This document shows, piece by piece, positions 22,600 to 36,860 of a DNA stretch of 64,000 nucleotides. Each line of letters opens with the position of its first letter. Position 1 is the first letter of the stretch. The DNA is from Pocillopora verrucosa (taxonomy: Eukaryota; Cnidaria; Anthozoa; Scleractinia; Pocilloporidae): assembly GCF_036669915.1 (NCBI RefSeq), contig NC_089325.1, positions 9,549,231-9,613,230 on the forward strand, written 5' to 3'. The notes under the pieces were generated by a model. That model saw nothing but the letters and a program-made list of their open reading frames with translations. It had not been told where the DNA came from and ran no database searches. The position numbers and the translations under genes were made by a program.

Positions 22600-25286
22600 A
22601 TGGCTTCCAACTCTGTACGTCTTGGTTTCGATTTAGATTTTGTTACGTTAATTTTATACTCGTAAACTTGTGGTCTGTAATTTTTTGCCTTTGATATCAA
22701 CCTAGTCGAATGCTGTTTTCATTTTATTTCACAGGGCGGAAGTAAGCTTGGAGAAGGAGAAAGAGAACAATCCTTGATTTCATCACTGGAATCGCTTTGT
22801 AAAGAACATGATCGTGAAACTGCTCGAAAAGCGATAGAAACACTATTAACACTAGCAAAGTAAAGCTACAACTATTTAATATTTCGAGGATTTATACGGT
22901 TCATACTCTCACAAGCTTGATGTTAAACTCGTTTTCCACCACTTTGTTTGATAGCTTGTAGTTAAAGCTATGCTGATAATGAGTACGTGCTTTAAAATTT
23001 TAGGAAAGTAAAAATAAGGAGGACTGTTTTGAAGGAAGACTTTCTGGACCATAATGGGAGGTTGCAACTTAAATGTCAACAGCGACTTCCTCTGTCAAAG
23101 ATTTGAGTGTTATTTCATTTGTTAATTGATTTATTTAGTTTTTACCTATCATCTGACATGATATTACATGGTTGCGTCTTTTTTTCCACAGTAACATAGT
23201 TAGATCTCCAACAGATGAAAAATATCGAAAGGTTAAAAAACAAAACAAGTCATTTTCTGTAAGAGTGTGGCAGCTAGCAGAAGCTCAGGAGTTTCTTTTC
23301 AGTTGGGGGTGGCAGGAGGTACTGTGTAGTTTATGTGAGAATTAAATCAATACCACGAAGTTAAATTTAAAAAAACTAAAATAAGGCTAATTTGAATTTT
23401 TGTTAAAAGCAAAATTGTCTGAATTTGTCTTTAGGATGATGACCATATTGTTCTTCCATCAGACGAGGATGTTCAACTTGTTAAACAAATATTAATGAAG
23501 AAATTGAAGTAAGCTTCTTTGTGTGTTGGTTTGTTGTTACCTGACTTATACAAACGCTTACTGTCCTACCATGATGTAAAGAATTAAATTTTTCTCCCAT
23601 GAGATTGCACCTTTATCCACAGAAACTTTACTTTCCTTTTTCAGCAACATTCCTTCAAGATCGAGTTCAGGAGTAGCCTCTAATTCTGAACCTGTAAGTC
23701 ATCAACCTTTTTTTAATTTTGCCAGATTGTTTCAATTTGATCTTCTTTTAGAACAATGCTCAAGTGTATTAAATTTTATGATATTAATGCTGAGAGACCA
23801 GAGTTTTGGAGAACTCTCTGCTCACTTTAAGCAGAATTCTGTAGCAAAGTTTCAATGGCCCAAGCTATTTTTCAGTTATCAAGTGGGTAAGTTTTGAAAG
23901 AAACTGTGGTGCTGCATTGGTGGGAGAGTATAACTGGGTAATTTAGTTTTATCAACTTAGTTGATAACATAAATTGGCCACCATGAAAAGTTTCAAAGCT
24001 GACGTTTCAAGCATTAGCCCTTTGTCAATCACTCCAACAAAGGGCTGACTTCATTCTAAATGGCATGGCTCTCATGGCAAGTATTCGTAGAAACCTTATG
24101 GTATTAGTGCCATCAAGAAAATGCAGTAATATTGTTTTGTTCATAATCACAAATATGTAATACCAACCCTTAAAGCTTGTGAGGTTAATTTTCATTTAAC
24201 AAAAACAGCTTACAGAGAGAGAAAGACAATTACAAGAGGAAAGAAGGAAAGTTTTGGAAAAGAAAAAGTTTGAGGATCAGGAAAAAGCAAGAATCAAAGC
24301 ACAGGTAGGAAAAAATTCTCATTTATATCAAGGAGTAAGTTCTCTCATTGTTGGAGCTAGAACTGGGTCCATCACAGGGTATATAACTTTGCTATGTTCA
24401 TGTCTAACTTGCACACAGATCCAGGCTGACAGAAAGAACATAAAAGACAGGGAAATGAGAGAGTCAGTAAGTACCAAAGTGGTTAGAGTGTCTTCAACTT
24501 CTGCTTTGAATAAACCTTGTAGATCTCTATTGATTGTATCCTCTCATAGAGAGCAAGAAAACCGGAAAAATTTGGTGGAAAAATAACCAAATTTGGGGAC
24601 ATTGGTGTGGATCTAAACAAGGTATGTGATATCCATTAGACAAACTTCCATGTCTTCTAGAATTACAGTAAAAAAGTAAATGATTTACTCTATAAGTATC
24701 ATTTTCATGTTATCAATTATTACACTGTACGTGGACTATACTTAGTCTGAGTGGAGCTGCAAAAGCCAAGCTGGGTGCACACAAAATGAAATGTGCATGG
24801 TCTTTAGAATAACAAGATGGAGTTAGTTAACATAAGATTATAATTCTTAAGTAGTTGGATGTAGTAAATCATTTTTTCCTTCAATTGGTAGGTGTCTCAA
24901 TCTGATTGGCCAATTTGCAGTTGTAGATAAGAGTATAGATAACACTGCACGGTCAACATGTCACGGAATTGTAGCATGCTGAAAGACTGGTTTTATTTGA
25001 TATTATGGTAAAAAACAAAGTGAAAGTGTTTTAGCATGGTCTCTACCCTTACACAGGAATCAAAATTTGGTACAGACTTACTCAGCTGCACTTCAAGAGA
25101 CCACATCATTTTGACCACTGTGATTACAAATATTGTTGTCGTTTAGAGTACAGACCATATCAAACCATTGTCAATTTGTCAGTTTGCAAAACTGCTTGAC
25201 ACCATCAGGTAGTTTAACTACAGAGAAGGTCATGAAAAATAATTGTAATATTCAGATGTCTCTTGTATTTTCAGGGTGGAGGATGA
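22600..25286 (+). CDS. PUB-domain protein, probable p97/VCP-binding factor
   Basis: Nine exons: 22600-22614, 22735-22859, 23192-23318, 23435-23508, 23645-23693, 24209-24304, 24419-24466, 24550-24621, 25275-25286. They sum to 618 nt (205 residues) with consistent phases. Residues about 25-120 form a PUB domain, recognised by LLTLANNIVRSPTDEKYRKV and a following FLFSWGWQE segment, similar to the PUB domain of peptide:N-glycanase. In known proteins this domain binds the C-terminal tail of the AAA+ ATPase p97. After a Ser-rich linker comes a highly charged probable coiled coil (about 138-185), then a conserved-looking tail FGGKITKFGDIGVDLNKGGG. No transglutaminase or UBX domain follows, so it is not a full NGLY1 or UBXN6. 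The first 15-nt exon (MASNS) is the least certain part. Confidence 0.8.
23888..24055. repeat. Interspersed repeat, inverted relative of 29515-29670
   Basis: Lies in an intron of the PUB gene. It contains TGTGGTGCTGC, TTGGTGGG, GCTGACGTTTC and a short palindrome (TTAGCCCTTTGTC ... CAAAGGGCT). The reverse complement of 29515-29670 carries the same strings in the same order, so both are copies of one short repeat family. Confidence 0.6.
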
Positions 25287-26167
25287 GGATAAGTTTTCTC
25301 TTGATCCAAGTTCCAGGAATTCAAATAACTATTTAAGGCTGCTACTGCTGACCACAGCATATGACAACATCTCTGGAAAAGCTTAATAAAGCTTCAGAGA
25401 TGTTTGATGAAGCTGGGGAATCCAGAATTTAAAATTTATTTCAATTAAGTTGTAATGGATTGTTTTTACATAGGACTTCCATTTTCATTTGCTCTCTTAG
25501 ACTATAGGAAATGGACTCACTGGTTTGGAAATGTAATGTTGACTGTAAATGTGATGTGAATAACACCTGTTATAGACACCCTGCTTGTTTGCACCTAATA
25601 ATGAAATGGGAGATTAATTACACAAAAACTGGAATTCTTACTCTTAAGCTCTGTGACAGAATAAACCAAACTGTTTTTGCTTTGTTTACTAGTTGTTTAT
25701 TTTCAATACTTGGAATTATTTTTTACACAGCAAGATGGCAAACAGCTGGTTGAAGCTTTCAGAACTGAAAAATAAAACAAAAAAGTGGATGTTTGGTTCC
25801 AGGTCTAAAAACCTTACTGGTAGATGACCTAAAATTAAAAAGAAATAAAAAACAAAAACAAAAGAATTCAGGATCTAAGTATGAAGGTACATATTAATTT
25901 CTGGATAGTCTCCCTAAAGACATTTTAAAATGCCCCTTCTTATAAAAGAGTGATATAAGGTTCTATTCCTGGAAAATCATGTTCTTTGACGATAATGGCC
26001 ATGTCATTTGTACATTTCTCTGAGAACTGCCAGAGAAAAAAAAAAAAAAACTTTCTTGCCAAATGTCAAAATTCTGAAAACTGATATAGCTTAGGTCCCA
26101 TCCACCACAAGGCATCCTTAATTATTTGACTAAATCACAGTAAATATTATACAAATACCTGGTAACT
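25287..26167. other. 3' UTR and convergent intergenic region, PUB gene / RPS3
   Basis: Contains AATAAA at about 25385 and again near 25770, candidate poly(A) signals for the PUB gene, and an A run at about 26035-26050. No further gene was seen. Confidence 0.5.
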
Positions 26168-29010
<2,843 letters not shown>

Positions 29011-29224
29011 GATGACTGCCGCGAAAGAGAACAATCCCATGTACCATTGGGAGCTTTGAGACACTGGCGCACGCGCAAAAATCAATACCGCCATGTTGAC
29101 GAGCCGGTGCATTCGCTCGATTTCCAAGCTCTCTTCCTCAGCGCGCCTAGTGGTAAGAGCAAACTTTATATCAGTGAGTTTATATATCAGCTCTCATTAA
29201 TTTAGGCCTTCTTCCTGCAGCGCC
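29011..29224. promoter_or_regulatory. Bidirectional promoter, RPS3 / small unknown gene
   Basis: 214 bp between divergent start codons, locally GC-richer than its surroundings. A pyrimidine-rich start region typical of ribosomal protein genes was not positively identified. Confidence 0.55.
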
Positions 29225-30775
29225 ATGCCTCAAGACTTCAGCAAGGAAGCTGTAAAGAAGGTAAAACATTACATAAGCCTTACCGCACGTGTATACATAT
29301 AGTGTGTAAGTTTGGAATCTTTACTCCGGTCTAAAATTTACGATGATCTTTGATTTGCCCATCTTTACAGGGATTAATGTACAGATTGGATTATTAGGTA
29401 GATCGTCCACGGGTGGTCAGTGGTAAGTAAAAATTTTGACTTTTTTATGTCTATGAAGGTTGCCTTTGAGGGACTGGAACTATAATATAACTACAGCTAG
29501 TTGTCACCAACACCATTTTCAGGGGTTCTAAGCTGACGTTTCGAGTATCATGTTAGAAACTATTGATAGTGGCTAATTTACTTTATCAACTCATTTGATG
29601 AAATCTAATTATCTTGTTTTACTCGCCCACCAACGCAGCACCACAGTGTCTTTAGAAACTTGATCACTTCATTCATTTTCAGGGGTGATTTGTTTCGGTT
29701 GAGGAACCACCAATTGAAAACATTCCCAGTTCTCTACAAAAAACATGCAAATTCCTTCATTCTGCACATGTAATTCTACTTAAACTGCAGCAAATTGACC
29801 CACCAACTCCTGTGATCTGATCAGTATTGTAATCCTCCCTTCCAGAAGCCATACTTTTCCTCATGAAATAGTTTGGAGAATCTAAATCAAATCCAAACCA
29901 TGTTATTACCTATACAAAGTATAGGGCTGTGTGGAAATCTTACCTAACTCCTCCTAGTTTTTCCTGCTCTTACCATAAATGACACTGGTGTTCTGCGACT
30001 GAAAACAAGTATTCACAACTGTCTAAGTAAGTTTCTTTTTCTTTTGTTTAATAGCTTAGCTGCACAAGGCAAGTTTGGCAAGCGTTTCACCAGGAGTATT
30101 TATGCGACAACAGTAGCAGGTAAGAAAGTGTAATCTGTTTTCTCTCAAGATCTGATTTGTTATTAGTTATTTTTCCTATAATACTGACACATTTTCAGTA
30201 ATTAGTATGTGAAGGCCAGAATAAGTGTTACTTCAATAAGTTTTACCATAATTGATGTAGTGTTCTCCTTTTCATGTTGTAACTGGTCAAATTTACTGCT
30301 TGTATTACCTCTTATTACCAGCTTAAATTGCTTGGAATTCTTGGAATTTCAAGAGAAAAAAATATTGCACTACTGGTTTGAAAATTCAGCCTACCTGTCA
30401 TGCAATTAGGGGAGATCACCATTAATGCAATCTCTGCCAGTGCTACTACGTTTACTGCTGTTACTACACTACTACAGAACTACTGTCACTGCTGCTGCTG
30501 CTGCTCCTGTAGCTCTACAGAGCACAAACCGTAACATTCCCATATTGCGATATATAGTTCAACTACACTTTCAATTGGAAGAATGAAAGTAAATATCAAA
30601 GACTGATAGTGTTATTTGATTACCAGCTGATTTTGCCAGGATACCAGAGATGATGGCTAACAGTCTAATTGAAGCTGCTGGAGTTGATGCTGGCGTAGCT
30701 GATGATGATGACGAAATGACGAGTTCGGTAAAGAAGGGGAAACATAGAAGGATCAATTGTGGCTGGTGTAGCTGA
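29225..30775 (+). CDS. Small spliced gene of unknown function
   Basis: Four exons, 29225-29260, 29385-29422, 30055-30119 and 30627-30775, give 288 nt and 95 residues with consistent phases. The product begins MPQDFSKEAVKKIGLLG and continues through a basic segment (KFGKRFTRS), a short hydrophobic/Ala helix (ARIPEMMANSLIEAAG) and an acidic DDDDE patch. I do not recognise the family. Exon 2 could instead start at 29371, which would give an early stop. The last exon overlaps a 73-bp tandem duplication that changes the C-terminus. Confidence 0.5.
29515..29670. repeat. Interspersed repeat, second copy
   Basis: Inverted relative of 23888-24055, with GCTGACGTTTCGAG followed by TTTATCAACTCATTTGATG and CCACCAACGCAGCACCACAG. 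Lies in an intron of the small gene. Confidence 0.55.
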
Positions 30776-30835
30776 TGACGATGATGAAATGACAAGTTCA
30801 GTAGAAAAGGCGCAACACAGATAGATTAATCATGG
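30690..30835 (+). repeat. 73-bp tandem duplication in the 3' end of the small gene
   Basis: Two copies (30690-30762 and 30763-30835) share GTAGCTGATGA-GATGA-GAAATGAC and AGTTC-GTA-A-AAG blocks. The period is not a multiple of three, so the reading frame meets a stop at the start of the second copy. The second copy read in its own frame would end the protein after a similar acidic patch. Confidence 0.75.
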
Positions 30836-32246
30836 TTATTAACAAAGGATAAAGTGACAGTGAAATGTGATGGGAAGCTTTGTCAAGCACTGTTTTAAAG
30901 TTTAGGTTCATAAGGAAGACCCTGCACAATTCCTTTGCCTATCCTGAGAGCCTCAGCTTTCTTTTTAATCTCATTTAATCAAACACTTTTTTTAGCCTTT
31001 GACAAAAGTATGAGAAAGGAGTTTCTAAATTTCCAATGTATGTTTAGACAGTTTAAGCTTGCTGATATAAAAAAAGCTGTTGCATGTTTAGTAATATTTT
31101 CAAAACTCTGCCCTGATAAGCAATAATAAAACATGTCATCTTGCTAATTTAATGGAATTTACATGAAACCAGAACTAGCTCAAGAGATTGAACTCCACAG
31201 GCTTCAGATGTTCTTTCCTGAAGAGCAATAAGCTTCTTCATAACATTCATACAGTTATTTTTGTTTTGTCTTTTTTATATCTTGTCATTTCAGCAATTGT
31301 TGACAGATGAAATCTTGAATCACCTGATTAGGAGAGAATTTGTAGTCTTGCATTGAGACTTGTGCTGGTAAATTTCTGTTACATACAGGTGTGCTGTGTT
31401 GTGTTTTTATACCCTCAAGCCTTTTTGTTGAAAGCTTTTTTCCCTTTTCTTCCTTTGCCAGTCTATTGGAATGTTGATGATCAGTAATACTAGAGTAACT
31501 GGCATGAGTGCTTTTCATTTCAGGGAAACTGAACTTCTCGTACCTCAATAGTGTATAATAACACAAAGTTACATGTTTTTAATTTTTCTTGCAAGAAAGT
31601 TTTGGTTGTTTCTAGGACACCAATTGACTGAAACTGTATCTACCTAAAGAAATTTTGTGTGGGTTGTTTTATTAATACAAAACAAAGAAAAACTGGTAGT
31701 TGTGTGGTTTATAGGGAATTTATGAATGAGCATGGAGTCTCACCAACACATGACATGGGATAATGTGTCCATGGAAATCGCTGGTTTTGTGTAACCCTTG
31801 TTAAACTGAAAATAAATACAACACTTTCTTTGTGATTGTAAGGGTTTTGGTTGTGGGTTCAATGGTATGAGCCACAATCAATTAATCAGGAAGACGAAGA
31901 GGTGTTGTTACCAACTGATGGTACAAACTGCCTCTGGGTACATTTGAATGGTTCAGTTAACCTTGTATGGAAAAGTGATTGTCCTCGTGTATTGGACGTT
32001 ATTCAAACTTTTTACCAACGACTGGCAGTTCCGTGTTTGTTTTGCAGTCGCTCGTGTAGAACTGCGCCCCTTGTAATTCTCGCTTCCGTTTAGCCAATCA
32101 TATTACTCGATCAGCCCACACCCATAACACTCCCCCATATTGATCAGAATTCGACAAAACGACAAGAGCAAGCCGGGACGTGAAATATACTGCATAATCG
32201 AAGCTGAATCGGTAACGAATTGTTTTCGAAGTTAAGTCTACCAGGC
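30776..32246. other. Intergenic region upstream of the NADP glutamate dehydrogenase
   Basis: 3' flank of the small gene and promoter side of the dehydrogenase. AATAAA occurs near 31125 and 31810. No gene supported. Confidence 0.5.
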
Positions 32247-35200
32247 ATGTTTCTACGATCTGTTGCCAGGGGATTTTCTGCCCAGAGAGGCTTATCTCTG
32301 CTGCTTGGGCGAGTGGCTGTCCGATGTGCGTCAGGAATTTATCCCAATCCCACGGCTTCTGTAGAAAATGGCGAGATGTCGGTGGGTATTGTTTACGTCG
32401 TAGTTTGTTTGTATGAAAGCTTTTTCAATGGTTTGTTAGGAATTTCAGCGGACTTTTTCTGCTTTAATTGAGACACTTTTTTATGCTAAATAGTGAGAGA
32501 TTTTATGTGTTTTAAAAAATCGGAGGAGAACAAATGCAAACTCCTAGAGTGCTAATGTGTTAGTAAAAGATTCTGGAACCAGTCGACCAGTGTTGTTGAC
32601 GTATTATCATTGTCCTCAGGATCATCAAAACTGTTGACATTGCTGGGTAGGGAGCCCAAAAGTTTAAAGCATCGCTAATTGTAAGGCCTCAAGTATGTCA
32701 GGAGGAACCTCTACAGCCATCCACTTTGTAACATCGAGCAAATTTATACGAAAGATCCGACAATGATTGTGGAGTTCATAAAAACAGACACAACTGCCTT
32801 GGATTGGTCTACAGCTATCGATTTTCACAATCATGAGCGTTTTTGCGGCTGCAAAAAAGAGTAGTTCTTTCGTTTCAATTTGCTTCAAAGTGCGAGGAAA
32901 TCGTTAGAGAAGTTGTTCCGGAGTAAAGTACGAGAAATCCAATGTAAACCTGGAAGGAAACGGTAATTGAAAAGACGAAAAACAAACATACCATTCAAGA
33001 GATTTGAAGGCTCTAGCTGTTAAAGCTGCTGACTTATTTTCCGTCCTCCGCCGAGGTAAATAACGAGCAAAATTTAACTTCGATCGCATGCAAGTTTGGA
33101 AATCGAAAGCCCACGTAAACCATTTCCTTTCGCCGGAGCTACAGCAGGTTTGCGTGACAATTGAATTATTTTGATCGGGTTGAACGCTTCGAGTCTTCTC
33201 TCGTGGCACGTAGGAATACGTTTCATTTGAATCTCGTTAGGTGAAATTTTAAAGACGACTTAAAAACAACGTCGACTGGAAATGATTAAAGATTTCGTTT
33301 CGGGCCATCTGTTGGCCAAAACAGCTCCCTGTTTTGGACACAACGTATTAACATAATTGTGATAAATTGATCTAACAGAAGTATTTTGTTTTAGACGTAA
33401 AGTCGTGTAATGGCCGGTTTTGTGCCATGAAAGGCAAGAATCCTGTGATTTTCGAGCTTGAAGAACGATCGCAAAACCGACAATTCGAACATTAATGTAA
33501 TACCAGTGTATTTATTATCCCTTTTCCCGGAAGCTACACCAAAAAAGCGAAAGTGAATCCTTTCTCAGAATGACCAATCGCAGGGTGACGAACTTATTGA
33601 AATTATTTCATGATTAAGCTCATTTCTGCCATAATTGCGTGATTTTTTGGTTTGCGTGACCGTCTGGCTTAGGTGACTGACGCAGCATGTTGCGTAAAAA
33701 ATCGCAGGAACTGTCATGCATTTCTCACATTCAGGAGAACGACCTTACTCTAGTATAAGCGAAAGAAAACAAGAGCACAATATAAGTGAACTGTTAGCTA
33801 GTCAAGGTAAAGATTAACAAATCACTTATACTTGTCATTCATTATTCCAAATCACCTGCTTGAGTCGTTGCGATCATGCGAGCCAACTAGCGCGCTTAAG
33901 AATACCTATTTGTTGACGTCATTAATAACCACTGCCAAATCACGCCCCGACCAGGAAGAGATTGCTTTGAATGTGTTATTCTATAGGGGGAATATTTTTT
34001 ATAAGAGTTTTTTCAAAAATTCACCGTGACCTCCTGAAGTCAAGTTTCAGACAATTTACTGCAGACCTCGGAAATCCTTGTACAACGGTAGATATGAAAT
34101 ATTTTGATGACAAACTATTCGAACCGCTCTTACCGTGCGCAATTTTGGACTGCGGTGAGATAGTGTTGACATCCTTGGAATTAACCTCTGAAGAATCGAA
34201 CACACATCAGTAACGAAGAACTTTATAACCAAGTCTTGTCTTTTGGCACAACAAAATTCTTTCTTTCCTTTTTGTAGGATGGAAACATGAAGTTCAAATG
34301 TGTTGATGACTTTATGAACCATGTTGTTAAGAGAAACCCTGGGGAGCACGAATTTCATCAAGCCGTACATGAAGTGATAGGCTCTCTTTGGGATTATCTT
34401 CACCTACACCCAGTTTATCTTGACAGTAACATATTGGAGCGAATTGTGGAGCCAGAAAGGGTCGTTATCTTTCGGGTCCCATGGAGAGATGACAGCGGAG
34501 AGGTCCACGTCAACAGGGGCTTTCGTGTAGAGTTCAATTCAGCCATTGGCCCCTTCAAAGGTGGCCTGCGTTTTCATCCCAGTGTCAACTTGGGAATTCT
34601 TAAGTTTCTTGGCTTTGAGCAAGTGTTCAAGAATAGCCTTACAACCTTACCCCTGGGAGGTGGAAAAGGGGGATCTGATTTTGACCCCAAGGGTAAAACC
34701 GACAATGAAGTGATGAGTTTCTGCCAGTCTTTCATGTCGGAGCTACAAAGGCACATCGGCCCAAATACTGATGTCCCGGCTGGGGACATTGGCGTGGGAG
34801 CAAGAGAAATTGGTTACCTGTTTGGCCAGTACAAGAAAATACGCAACGAGTTCACCGGGGTTTTGACGGGAAAGTCTTTCAGCTTCGGTGGAAGTCTGCT
34901 CCGACCTGAAGCTACCGGCTACGGTCTTGTGTACTTCACCGCGGAGATGCTTAACACACGGGGTGAGACCTTCAGAGGAAAAATTGTCACAGTGTCAGGA
35001 TCAGGCAACGTGGCACAGTTTGCCTCAGAGAAAGTGGTGCAGTTGGGTGGTAAGGTTGTTACCCTGTCGGACTCTCAAGGCACCATGTACGACCACGGTG
35101 GTTTAAACCAGGAAAAGATAGAGTACGTTAAATGGCTCAAAAATGTCAAACGCGGTAGAATTAGCGAGTACGTGGAGCAGTACCCTGACGCAGAATTCTT

Positions 35201-35636
35201 CGAAGGAAAACGACCGTGGTTCGTGAAGTGCGACGTAGCTTTACCTTGTGCGACGCAGAACGAAATTAGCAAAGAAGATGCGGAGATGCTGATCAACAAT
35301 GGCTGTCATGCTGTAGCGGAAGGCGCTAACATGCCATCCGAACCTGAAGCGATTGATGAATTCCACAAAAACAAAATCCTCTTCGGACCAGGAAAAGCGT
35401 CCAATGCTGGAGGCGTGGCTGTATCGGGGCTTGAGATGTCTCAGAACAGTCTGCGCAGCGCCTGGACGCGAGAGGGCGTGGATGAGCGCCTCCATGACAT
35501 CATGGAAAGTATACACAAAACTTGTGTCCAGTATGGCACGTCCAAAGATGGAAGCTACATCGATTACGTCAAGGGAGCAAATATCGGAGGCTTCATCAAG
35601 GTTGCTCAATCAATGCTTGAACAAGGAATTGTTTAG
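32247..35636 (+). CDS. NADP-specific glutamate dehydrogenase with a mitochondrial leader
   Basis: Two exons: 32247-32381 (45 codons) and 34278-35636, joined in phase 0, for a 497-residue protein. Exon 1 encodes MFLRSVARGFSAQRGLSLLL and more Arg without acidic residues until about residue 40, a classical mitochondrial targeting peptide. The rest is a full-length GdhA-type hexameric enzyme: GPFKGGLRFHP (substrate Lys about 139), LPLGGGKGGSDFDPKGK (Lys about 175), PAGDIGVG, the Rossmann motif SGSGNVAQ followed by SDS (favours NADP), ALPCATQNE, AVAEGANMP and a GPGKASNAGGV active-site region. It converts 2-oxoglutarate, ammonium and NADPH to glutamate. This is the bacterial/fungal/algal class, distinct from animal GLUD1. 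The enzyme body is intronless; the single 1.9-kb intron separates it from the leader. Assigning the leader exon to this gene is inferred from phase and content. Confidence 0.93.
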
Positions 35637-36860
35637 TGAATTATTTTAAAGTATTGACTCGCTTAGATTTAAGTGTGAGAATTTCTTCTTATAGTAGAAC
35701 TAAGAATTTCTTCTATAATATCAGGTATTGCACATGACATGTCGAACCCGCTTATTATACTCGAAATTTCGGATTTCTGGAATTAATGTTTCAGTTCGCT
35801 TAAAGCAACACAAGTCATAAACTTTGCTTTGGTTGCAAAACCAATTCTTTTTCGCGGCGCTGGTTTAAAATAACTGATATTAGTTAGGCTGACGTTTTAC
35901 TTCGTTTTTATTGTTGGTTTCCTCTCAGTTTCAGCGTTTTTTAAAAGACATATTGAGTTAATACGTTATAGAGGATTTTGCTAGTACAGTGGGAACACGG
36001 AAAAGAATATATCATAATATGAAATGATTCAGGAGGAGGATAAAGACACGAGGTACAGCTGTGATGGTTCCTCTTTGATTCGAATTGTATCCTCAGTTTG
36101 GAATGTTTCCAGCACAAAATGTTTTTGGTTATATTCACTTTGTGTTTGCTAAGTTACAATGAGTTAAATAAGTTTCAGGAATAGTTTTAGCTTTGATATA
36201 AAAAAAACCATAGCAAGACCCTTGTAAAAACCCCATACAAAGGCAACCGCAATTGGCAATGATGATGACTGGAATTTAGTATGTATGGGGAGGGGAGTGG
36301 GGAGGGAGGAGAGGGGAGGGGTAGAGAGACCTAGATCACCGGAATACACTACAACGATGAATGCAACTACTTATTAAATTGTTGGTTTCTATATTTTCTC
36401 CATTATTTGAAATTTTGGATGCACCTGGAAGCCATCCAGTACTAAGAGTTTTTTTTTCCATGGAACAGTTGCTTTTTTTTATTTTTTGCGCCCTTTGAGT
36501 TCGTTCCAATCCTGGCCCTGTTGTATTTCTTTACCAATATTTACATTTCTAAAATAGGCTTCACCAGAACAGTATCTACACAGGTCAGTCTTCCTTCGAT
36601 CACACAATAACCATCGAGAGGCTCTGAACTACAATTCAGCCAACATGCTCTCCATGAACGTTCTAATAAAATCTTGTTTTTGGTGTGCGAGAACAACTTA
36701 TTCTGTTTGTGTCAGCGCGTGAGCCTTTGAACAACGACTGATCCATGACCGTAAGACTTGAATGGTAAAAAGATCTTCACTTGGTCTTGAATCCTCACTG
36801 CTGACTACCCATTCAAATTCATTTCCGTTTCCGGTTCGTTCGTCGCTTGCTTTCTTTTCT
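35637..36860. other. Convergent intergenic region, dehydrogenase / CLPB
   Basis: AT-rich 3' flanks. A purine-rich GGGGAGG-type tract lies at about 36280-36335. Homology to the 3' end of the second CLPB copy begins at about 36775. No gene seen. Confidence 0.55.

Noticed and set aside
22600..25286. Naming the PUB gene NGLY1 (peptide:N-glycanase)
   Set aside because: The PUB domain is similar, but the gene ends after a coiled coil with no transglutaminase domain.
31851..32093. 80-codon plus-strand open frame before the glutamate dehydrogenase
   Set aside because: It does not begin with ATG, lacks family features and lies in presumed promoter sequence.
34287..35636. Glutamate dehydrogenase as bacterial contamination
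   Set aside because: It is flanked by metazoan genes, has an AG acceptor in phase with a mitochondrial leader exon, and shows no bacterial operon context.
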